From the NCBI RefSeq assembly GCF_020535545.1, contig NZ_CP084752.1, forward strand, positions 3,871,501 through 3,935,500: DNA of 64,000 nucleotides, given 5' to 3'. The translations under genes were made by a program, and so were the position numbers. The notes under the pieces were generated by a model, which saw nothing but the letters and a program-made list of their open reading frames with translations, did no database searches and was not told where the DNA came from. Origin of the DNA: Roseateles sp. XES5 (GTDB lineage: Bacteria > Pseudomonadota > Alphaproteobacteria > Rhizobiales > Rhizobiaceae). Positions 57,964 to 64,000 of the stretch are shown piece after piece (the first letter of the stretch is position 1; every line of letters starts with the position of its first letter).

Positions 57964-59370
57964 ATGCAGGAATACGATCTCGTTGTCGTGGGCAGCGGCC
58001 CCGCAGGCCGCCGTGGCGCCATTCAGGCGGCCAAGCTCGGCCGCAAGGTTCTCGTCGTCGAACAGGGCAAGCGCGTCGGCGGCGTCTCGGTGCACACCGG
58101 CACCATCCCCTCCAAGACGCTGCGCGAGACGGCGCTGAACCTTTCCGGCTGGCGCGAGCGCGGCTTCTACGGCCGCGCCTACCGCGTGAAGCAGGAAATC
58201 AGCGCCGACGACCTGCGCCGCCGCCTGCTGATCACGCTCGATCACGAGGTCGAGGTGCTGGAACACCAGTTCGCCCGCAACCGCGTGCAGCATATCCGCG
58301 GCAAGGCGAAATTCCGGACATCCGAGACGATGGAGATCGTCAAGGACGACGGCGAGACGATCCATGTCAACGGCAAGAGCATCATGCTCGCCGTCGGCAC
58401 CAAGCCCTATCGCCCGAGCAGCATTCCCTTCGACGGCGTCAGCATCCTCGACAGCGACGAACTGCTCGACATCAAGGAACTGCCGCGCTCCATCGCCGTC
58501 ATCGGCGCGGGCGTCATCGGCATCGAATATGCCACCATCTTCTCCGCGCTCGATACGCAGGTCACCGTCATCGATCCGAAGCCGACCATTCTCGACTTCA
58601 TCGACCGGGAGATCGTCGAGGACTTCATCTACGAGCTGCGCGACCGCAACATGAAGCTCATCCTCGGCCAGACGGCCGACAAGGTGGAAAAGCTCGACAA
58701 CGGCAAGTGCGAGATCACGCTGGACAATGGCCGCCGCGTCACCTGCGACATGGTGCTCTACGCCGCCGGCCGCGTCGGCGCGACGGACAGTCTGAATCTT
58801 GCCGCCGCCGGCCTCAGCGCCGATTCGCGCGGCCGCCTTAGCGTGAACCCGGAAACCTTCCAGACGGAGGTGCCGCATATCTATGCCGCCGGCGACGTCG
58901 TCGGCTTCCCGAGCCTTGCCTCCACCTCGATGGAACAGGGGCGTATCGCGGCCCGCGTCGCCGTTGGCGCCATCGCCAAGGAACCGCCGAAATACTTCCC
59001 CTACGGCATTTATGCCGTGCCGGAGATTTCCACCTGCGGCCTGACGGAAGAAGAGGTCAAGGAGCGCGGCATTCCCTATGAATGCGGCATGGCGCGGTTC
59101 CGCGAGACCTCGCGCGGCCACATCATGGGTCTCAATTCCGGCCTGCTGAAGATGATCTTCTCGCTGAAGACCCGCCGCCTGCTCGGCGTGCATATCGTCG
59201 GCGAAGGCGCGACCGAGCTCGTTCATATCGGTCAGGCCGTGTTGAACCTGAAGGGCACCGTCGAATATTTCGTCGAGAACACCTTCAACTACCCGACGCT
59301 CGCCGAAGCCTACAAGATCGCCGGGCTCGACGCCTGGAACCGCATGGGCGACCTGTCGCAGAAGGCGTAA
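57964..59370 (+). CDS. sthA: Soluble NAD(P) transhydrogenase (Si-specific)
   Basis: FAD-dependent soluble pyridine nucleotide transhydrogenase, 468 residues. It has VVVGSGPAGRRGAIQAAKLG (FAD), the AVIGAGVIGIEYATIF NAD(P) motif, YAAGDVVGFPSLASTS and a dimerisation domain ending NTFNYPTLAEAYKIAGLDAW. The redox-disulfide loop of the related disulfide reductases reads GGVSVHTGTIPSK here, with no Cys, which fits SthA and excludes lipoamide or glutathione reductase. About 300 bp downstream of radC; AATCTC precedes the ATG. Confidence 0.92.
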   Translation: MQEYDLVVVGSGPAGRRGAIQAAKLGRKVLVVEQGKRVGGVSVHTGTIPSKTLRETALNLSGWRERGFYGRAYRVKQEISADDLRRRLLITLDHEVEVLEHQFARNRVQHIRGKAKFRTSETMEIVKDDGETIHVNGKSIMLAVGTKPYRPSSIPFDGVSILDSDELLDIKELPRSIAVIGAGVIGIEYATIFSALDTQVTVIDPKPTILDFIDREIVEDFIYELRDRNMKLILGQTADKVEKLDNGKCEITLDNGRRVTCDMVLYAAGRVGATDSLNLAAAGLSADSRGRLSVNPETFQTEVPHIYAAGDVVGFPSLASTSMEQGRIAARVAVGAIAKEPPKYFPYGIYAVPEISTCGLTEEEVKERGIPYECGMARFRETSRGHIMGLNSGLLKMIFSLKTRRLLGVHIVGEGATELVHIGQAVLNLKGTVEYFVENTFNYPTLAEAYKIAGLDAWNRMGDLSQKA

Positions 59371-59463
59371 GCGCCCGTTTCACATTCCGGCGAACGCCTT
59401 TCTATCGAGGCGTTCCACCCGGCATGGCAACGCGGCATCGGCATAGCAGAGAGGAGCAGCGCC

Positions 59464-60267
59464 ATGAAAATCCTGTCGCTGAATGTCTGGGGCGGCATGC
59501 GCCACGCGCCGCTTCTCGACTATCTCAAGCAGGTCGATGCGGATGTCTATTGCCTGCAGGAGGTGCCGCGCGCCGTCGCCGCCCGCTCCGAATGGCTGAC
59601 CTACCGCGATGGCGCGGTGGAACTCCAGCAGCGCGCCAATCTCTACCGCGAGATCGCGAACGCCCTGCCCGGCCATGACGGCTTCTTTGCCCCGACCGCC
59701 CGCGGCGAACTTCTGGATGGCGAGTATCCCTGCCATCAGGAATTCGGCCTCGCCACTTTCGTGCGCCAGGAGATCGCGGTCATCGGCCAGGCCCTCGACT
59801 TCGTGCATGGCGCCTTTTCCCCGCACGGTTTCGGCGAGCATCCCCGCGCCCGCAACGCCCACGCCTTCCGCCTCTACGACTACAGGGCGGACCGCACGCT
59901 CTGCCTCGCGCAGTTCCATGGCCTGCGCGAAACCGGCGGCAAGGGCGACACGCCGGCACGCGACGCGCAGGCCGCGTCCCTCATCGCCCTCATCGACCGC
60001 CTGCACCGGCAGGACGAGGCCCTCGTCCTGTGCGGCGACTTCAACCTCCTGCCCGACAGCCGCACCTTCCAGTCCCTCGCCGATCTCGACCTGACGGATC
60101 TCATCACCACCAACGGCTTCACCGACACCCGCACATCGCTCTACACCAAGCCCGGCCGCTACGCCGACTACATGCTGGTGAATGGGCGAGCGCCGCTCGC
60201 CGATTTCACCGTGGTGGAAACGCCTGAAGTCTCGGACCATCGGGCGCTGCTGCTGACATTGGGGTGA
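59464..60267 (+). CDS. Endonuclease/exonuclease/phosphatase family protein
   Basis: A 267-residue EEP-superfamily enzyme with opening MKILSLNVWGGMR, the metal-binding Glu in CLQEVPR, the GDFNLLPDS motif and the C-terminal SDHRALLLTL His. Substrate could be nucleic acid, phosphoinositide-like or sphingolipid. No signal peptide. Follows sthA by about 94 bp on the same strand. Confidence 0.85.
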   Translation: MKILSLNVWGGMRHAPLLDYLKQVDADVYCLQEVPRAVAARSEWLTYRDGAVELQQRANLYREIANALPGHDGFFAPTARGELLDGEYPCHQEFGLATFVRQEIAVIGQALDFVHGAFSPHGFGEHPRARNAHAFRLYDYRADRTLCLAQFHGLRETGGKGDTPARDAQAASLIALIDRLHRQDEALVLCGDFNLLPDSRTFQSLADLDLTDLITTNGFTDTRTSLYTKPGRYADYMLVNGRAPLADFTVVETPEVSDHRALLLTLG

Positions 60268-60353
60268 CGGAGGATAGGTCTTTGGGTCAGCCGGACGATG
60301 TAACGGCTGCACGTCTGGTGTATCCTGCTCTCAAAAGGCGTTCAGCAAGTCCC

Positions 60354-60435
60354 GCCCACACCGCTCTCGCCGCTCCCTCTCCTCCGTCATACCGGACCCG
60401 ATCCGGTATCCAGCCACCGCGCGTCCGCGCGGTGA
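60354..60435. repeat. 82-bp dispersed repeat, copy left of the IS
   Basis: Matches 61719-61800 with only about three differences, and includes the palindrome ACCGGACCCGATCCGGT. A shorter inverted relative (AGGATCCCGG...GACGGAGGAGAGG) lies at 61599-61636. Together they bracket the IS110-family transposase. Confidence 0.85.
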
Positions 60436-60505
60436 GAAGACGCCTCCCATCCGCTGAACCGTGTCTCCCGCGCTCGCGGACGCAAGCGCGCTGGCAACTG
60501 TATTG

Positions 60506-61435
60506 TCACGGCGTTCGGAAGTTCGTTTTGTCCCTTAACAAGGCGTTTGCGGTGACGAGGATTTTGCGGGCGATGGCGATGATCATGAGCTTGAAGGGCT
60601 TGGCCTTGGCGGTCATGGCCTGCAAGGTCCTGCCGAAGGGTGTTTTCAGCCTGTAGGCGACAAGGGCGGCCATGTAGAGGGCGTCGCGCACACGCTTGCG
60701 CCCGCCGCGGATGTGGCGTTGCCCGCGCCGTGTGCCGCTGTCAGCGTTGAAGGGCGCAAGGCCGGCGAGAGCCGCCATGGCCTTGGCCGACGCCCCACCC
60801 AATTCCGGCATATGGGCGATCAGGGTGAAGGCCGTGATCGGTCCGACGCCTGGAATGGAGCATAGCCGTGCATGGTGTTCTTTCATCTGTGGAGAGGTGC
60901 GCAGATGGTCGCGGCAGGCGGTGTCGATTTTTGCGATCTCTGCATCGAGCCAAGCGATGTGGCTTTCGAGGCTGGCGTATTGCTCGGGCTGCGCGCTGTG
61001 AAGGCGGGTGCGTTCCTGCTGGCGCATGGCGACGAGCTGGTCGCGCCGGGTGTGCATGTGAGCCAGCGCGCGGCGCGCGGGATCGGACGGCACGCTCACC
61101 GCGGGGTTTAGTGCCTGGCCCATGCGCGCGAGCAGGCGCGCATCGATTTCGTCCGTCTTGGCCAGGTGCCCGCTCGCGCGGGCAAAGTCGCGGGCCCTTG
61201 CCGGATTGACCCGGCAATAGGGACGCTGGCGCTGCTCCAGAGCCGTGCAGACAAGCTGGTCGTAGGGCGCGGTCGCCTCAAGCACGAGGGTTGCCTCGCG
61301 CTCTTGCAGCGTTTCCAGCCATGCCTCGATGGCGGCGGGCGTGTTGGCAATGCGCAGAGCTGTTTGCGTGTGCTCGTCGAAAAGATCCAGATGCGCTTTG
61401 GAGACGTCGCATCCGATGAAAACAGGGCGTATCAT
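60506..61435 (-). CDS. IS110-family transposase (DEDD type)
   Basis: A 309-residue transposase, apparently intact. The N-terminal RuvC-like DEDD domain shows Asp in FIGCDVSKAHLDLF, Glu in LVLEATAPYDQL and the Asp pair in LAKTDEIDARLLARM. The C-terminal Tnp_20 domain has SIPGVGPITAF, LAGLAPFNADSGTRRGQRH with the catalytic Ser, and GGRKRVRDALYMAAL. ATG at 61435 begins MIRPVFIGCDVSK, typical of the family; the upstream open frame is not conserved. IS110 enzymes work with a non-coding bridge RNA carried on the element. Confidence 0.93.
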   Translation of the reverse strand: MIRPVFIGCDVSKAHLDLFDEHTQTALRIANTPAAIEAWLETLQEREATLVLEATAPYDQLVCTALEQRQRPYCRVNPARARDFARASGHLAKTDEIDARLLARMGQALNPAVSVPSDPARRALAHMHTRRDQLVAMRQQERTRLHSAQPEQYASLESHIAWLDAEIAKIDTACRDHLRTSPQMKEHHARLCSIPGVGPITAFTLIAHMPELGGASAKAMAALAGLAPFNADSGTRRGQRHIRGGRKRVRDALYMAALVAYRLKTPFGRTLQAMTAKAKPFKLMIIAIARKILVTANALLRDKTNFRTP

Positions 61436-61600
61436 GGAAGCCTCATCCTGTGATGCGAGGTCCGCGCGAACGGCCTCAGTCAACTGTTCAGGTTGGGATG
61501 TCGAAGCGGGCGCAGGACCCAAGCCAGCCAACGGTCTTAACGGACCCGGACCCCGGACGGCCTTGCGCCCGCACCCTTTATACCAGAACCGCAATACACA
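60506..61600 (-). mobile_element. IS110-family insertion sequence (ends not resolved)
   Basis: One complete transposase gene (60506-61435) with non-coding flanks and dispersed repeats on both sides. IS110 elements have no long terminal inverted repeats and usually make no target duplication, so the ends cannot be placed by eye. The left end on the element's own strand lies beyond 61435. Confidence 0.75.
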
Positions 61601-61822
61601 GGATCCCGGCTCAAGGCCGGGATGACGGAGGAGAGGTGGGCGGGAGGGTCATGCAACGTATCGGCTGCGTGGGGTGTCTCGCTTACTGCTGCTACTAGAA
61701 ACCGCCGCAGCGCATTCTGCCCACACCGCTCTCGCCGCTCCCTCTCCTCCGTCATACCGGACCCGATCCGGTATCCGGCCACCGCGCATCGGCGCGGTGA
61801 ACGACACCACCCATTCCCAAAC
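61436..61822. other. Non-coding region between the IS transposase and the trigger factor terminator
   Basis: 387 bp without a gene. It holds the upstream non-coding part of the IS110 element (about 61436-61600, candidate place for a bridge RNA), an inverted dispersed repeat (61599-61636) and the 82-bp repeat copy at 61719-61800. Confidence 0.55.
61719..61800. repeat. 82-bp dispersed repeat, copy right of the IS
   Basis: Same orientation as 60354-60435 and nearly identical to it, beginning GCCCACACCGCTCTCGCCGC and ending near GCGCGGTGA. Confidence 0.87.
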
Positions 61823-61850
61823 GCAAAAAGGCCGCCCGAGGGCGGCCTTT
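61823..61850 (-). terminator. Rho-independent terminator of tig
   Basis: Stem AAAGGCCGCCC (61827-61837) / GGGCGGCCTTT (61840-61850), followed on the minus strand by TTGCGTTTG; 25 bp beyond the tig stop. Confidence 0.9.
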
Positions 61851-61874
61851 CCGGAATGTTCTGGCAGGAGCCGA

Positions 61875-63344
61875 TTATTCGGCGTCGCCTTCAGCGGCCT
61901 TCTTCTTGGCCGGGGCCTTCTTCTTCGGAGCGGCTTCTTCGCCTTCCGCAGCTTCAGCCTTGGCAGCCTTCTTCTTCGGCGCCTTCTTGGCGTCCTTGTC
62001 GGCGCCGTCTTCGTCGTCGGCGAGCAGCTCGTCCTTGGAAACGGTCTTGTCCGTTACCTTGATTTCGCCGAGCAGGTGATCGACGACCTTCTCTTCAAAG
62101 ATCGGTGCGCGGAGCGAAGCTGCGGCGCCCGGGGTCTTCTGGAAGTAGTCGATGATCTGCTTTTCCTGACCCGGGAACTGGCGGAGCTGCTGGAAGAGCG
62201 ACTGCTGCATTTCTTCGTCCGTTACCTGGACGCCGGCCTTTTCGCCGATTTCCGAGAGAACGAGGCCGAGGCGGACGCGGCGTTCGGCGAGCTTGCGATA
62301 TTCTTCGCGCGCGGCTTCTTCCGTCGTGTCTTCGTCAGCGAAGGTCTTGCCCGACTGGGCGAGGTCCGTGTTGATCTGGCGCCAGATGTTCTCGAACTCG
62401 GCGTCGACCAGGCGCTCCGGCGTGTCGAACTTGTACATCTCGTCGAGCTGGTCGAGGATCTGACGCTTGACCTTCTGGCGGGTGACCGAGCCGTACTGGC
62501 TTTCGATCTGGCCACGGACGATTTCGCGCAGCTTGTCGGCCGATTCGAGGCCGAGCTTGGTGGCGAGGTCGTCGTTGATCTCGATGTCGGCGGCGCCAGC
62601 GACGTCCTTGACGTTGATGTCGAAGGTGGCTTCCTTGCCGGCAAGGTTTGCAGCCGGGTAATCGGCCGGGAAGGTGACGGTGATGACCTTCTCGTCGCCA
62701 GCCTTCAGGCCGACGAGCTGCTCTTCAAAGCCCGGGATGAAGCGGTTGGAACCGAGAACCAGTTCGGCGTCCTCGTCCTTGCCGCCGTCGAAGGCAACGC
62801 CGTCGACCTTGCCGAGGTAGTCGATGGTGACGCGGTCGCCGTTGGCGGCCTTGCCCTTCTTGGTTTCGTAGGTGCGGGCGCTTTCGGCGATCTTCAGGAT
62901 CTGCTCGTCAACTTCCTTGGCGTCGATCTCGACGACTTCACGGGTGACGGCGATGCCGGAATTGTCCTTCAGCGCGATGGCCGGAATGACTTCGTAGGAC
63001 AGGGTGAACTCGAAATCGGCTTCGCCGTTGAGGATCTTTTCCGCTTCGGCCTGATCTTCGGTCATCGCGACTTCCGGCTGCGTAGCGGACTTTTCGCCGC
63101 GCTCGGAGAGAATCGCCGACGGGCGTTCGCGGACGATCTCGTTGACGAGTTCGGCCATGACGGACTTGCCGTACATCTTCTTCAGATGGGCGAAGGGCAC
63201 CTTGCCCGGACGGAAGCCGTTGATGCGGACACGGCCCTTCACGTCCTCAAGACGCTCGTTCATCTGAGCTTCCATGTCCTTGGCCGAGATAACGACCTTG
63301 ATTTCGCGCTTCAGCCCTTCAGCGAGCGTTTCGATAACCTGCAT
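61875..63344 (-). CDS. tig: Trigger factor
   Basis: Ribosome-associated peptidyl-prolyl isomerase and chaperone, 489 residues. The ribosome-docking signature [12 protein letters not shown] is at about residues 44-55, the FKBP-type PPIase domain spans about 150-245 ([37 protein letters not shown]), and a helical C-terminal chaperone domain follows. The end is a long Lys/Ala/Glu tail ([19 protein letters not shown] and more), seen in rhizobial Tig. ATG at 63344 is behind GAAGG; the TTG two codons upstream is not needed. Confidence 0.95.
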   Translation of the reverse strand: MQVIETLAEGLKREIKVVISAKDMEAQMNERLEDVKGRVRINGFRPGKVPFAHLKKMYGKSVMAELVNEIVRERPSAILSERGEKSATQPEVAMTEDQAEAEKILNGEADFEFTLSYEVIPAIALKDNSGIAVTREVVEIDAKEVDEQILKIAESARTYETKKGKAANGDRVTIDYLGKVDGVAFDGGKDEDAELVLGSNRFIPGFEEQLVGLKAGDEKVITVTFPADYPAANLAGKEATFDINVKDVAGAADIEINDDLATKLGLESADKLREIVRGQIESQYGSVTRQKVKRQILDQLDEMYKFDTPERLVDAEFENIWRQINTDLAQSGKTFADEDTTEEAAREEYRKLAERRVRLGLVLSEIGEKAGVQVTDEEMQQSLFQQLRQFPGQEKQIIDYFQKTPGAAASLRAPIFEEKVVDHLLGEIKVTDKTVSKDELLADDEDGADKDAKKAPKKKAAKAEAAEGEEAAPKKKAPAKKKAAEGDAE

Positions 63345-63523
63345 GTTCAAACCTTCATTTCGAGTTGGCGGTGCTCAAACCGGCCTGCCGGTTATGGCGA
63401 GCACCCCGCCGGTCCATTTGCCGGCAGTGGCTTTACTGAATTCGGTGGCCTTTTGGCAAGCAAAATGGCGCGCTGAAATGCTCCACGCCACGCGGAACGC
63501 TCAGTTTCCGCGTTTGGTGGCTC

Positions 63524-63608
<85 letters not shown>

Positions 63609-63745
63609 GTCTCAGAAACCCTTTTGCCACGGGCGGCCGGGCCGCTCCCATGGCGCCTTCCGAGCGCGGCGTCTCTATATCACCCGTTTTCGGCGGATCA
63701 AAGGAAAAATGCGCGGCAAACCCGCCCTTTCCCGGCCTTTTGGGC

Positions 63746-64000
63746 TCAATAGAGCGGTTCGTCGTAAACGGGCTCGCCCCTGAGGACGAGGCGGGCGATC
63801 TGCGGCGTACCATCCTTCGAGACGCGCGCCTCCACTTCCAGCTCCTCCTGGTTGCGACCGTCCTCCAGCACTTTGCCCTCTCCTTCCGGCACGTAATAGC
63901 GCTCGATGCCGTATTCGACGAAGAACGTATCGGGCAGACCGCCGGCGACGGAGGTGTAGAAATCGAGCGGCAGAGTGCGCAGGACGACGCTGCCCTCCTG
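63746..64000 (-). CDS. C-terminal part of an unidentified protein (possibly GDYXXLXY family)
   Basis: The last 85 codons of a minus-strand gene running out of the window, ending ARLVLRGEPVYDEPLY and TGA at 63748-63746. The readable part starts QEGSVVLRTLPLDFYTSVAGG, and alternates strands with acidic segments (YYVPEGEGKVLEDGRNQEEL). Short C-terminal motif R-G-E-P-V-Y-D-E-P-L-Y recalls small GDYXXLXY-domain proteins of alphaproteobacteria, often with multi-pass membrane partners, but the diagnostic N-terminus is missing here. Upstream of tRNA-Leu. Confidence 0.5.
   Translation of the reverse strand, partial: QEGSVVLRTLPLDFYTSVAGGLPDTFFVEYGIERYYVPEGEGKVLEDGRNQEELEVEARVSKDGTPQIARLVLRGEPVYDEPLY

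Noticed and set aside
57964..59370. Calling this a second dihydrolipoyl dehydrogenase.
   Set aside because: The active-site loop has no cysteines, so it cannot reduce or oxidise lipoyl groups.

Overview
The window is GC-rich chromosomal DNA of an alphaproteobacterium, almost certainly family Rhizobiaceae; the genus cannot be fixed from sequence alone. The basis is gene order (pdhA-pdhB-pdhC-SGNH esterase-lpdA-lipA-ratA, and ispDF/cinA divergent from dusB-ntrB), a lipoyl domain on the pyruvate dehydrogenase E1-beta subunit, fused IspDF, and Rhizobiales-type intergenic palindromic repeats.

Layout. 1-5066: ntrB (cut by the window edge), dusB, ispDF-cinA, a secreted protein of unknown function and ratA. 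5076-9850: an accessory stretch between ratA and lipA with two tandem P-loop nucleotide kinase-like genes, then a module (secreted beta-repeat protein, membrane-bound AraC-type regulator, Lrp regulator, DMT exporter) bracketed by two copies of the lipA 3' end and its terminator. 9899-20943: a minus-strand core-metabolism run: lipA, lpdA, SGNH esterase, pdhCBA, divIC-like gene, eno (which looks mosaic), kdsA and a VOC protein. 21000-24616: a plus-strand operon of FAD oxidoreductase, metallophosphoesterase and a Ser/Thr kinase fused to a universal-stress domain. 24693-28130: GlxA-type regulator, cysteine hydrolase, a GT21-like glycolipid glycosyltransferase behind a Pho-box-like site, tRNA-Arg and a complex I accessory subunit.

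28557-42883 is the most striking part: a 12.5 kb gene for a giant VCBS/RTX adhesin built of about 25 cadherin-like domains, 21 of them in three blocks of near-identical tandem repeats (4 x 414 bp, 4 x about 1235 bp, 5 x about 453 bp). It is divergent from a LapG-like periplasmic cysteine protease. This suggests a LapA/LapG-type surface-adhesin release pair. As sequenced, the adhesin frame breaks in a 7-base homopolymer inside the RTX region, cutting off the secretion-signal end.

43035-64000: DUF2569 membrane protein, tRNA-Pro, DUF192 and double cold-shock genes, gloA, an M15-like lipoprotein, three identical tRNA-Glu genes each with its own promoter, recJ, hom and alaC-like aminotransferase, PHA synthase, sfsA, map, radC, sthA, a nuclease-like gene, an IS110-family insertion sequence next to dispersed repeats, trigger factor, tRNA-Leu and the 3' part of one more gene.

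Several dispersed repeats sit exactly at gene 3' ends and supply or abut the stop codons of neighbouring genes.
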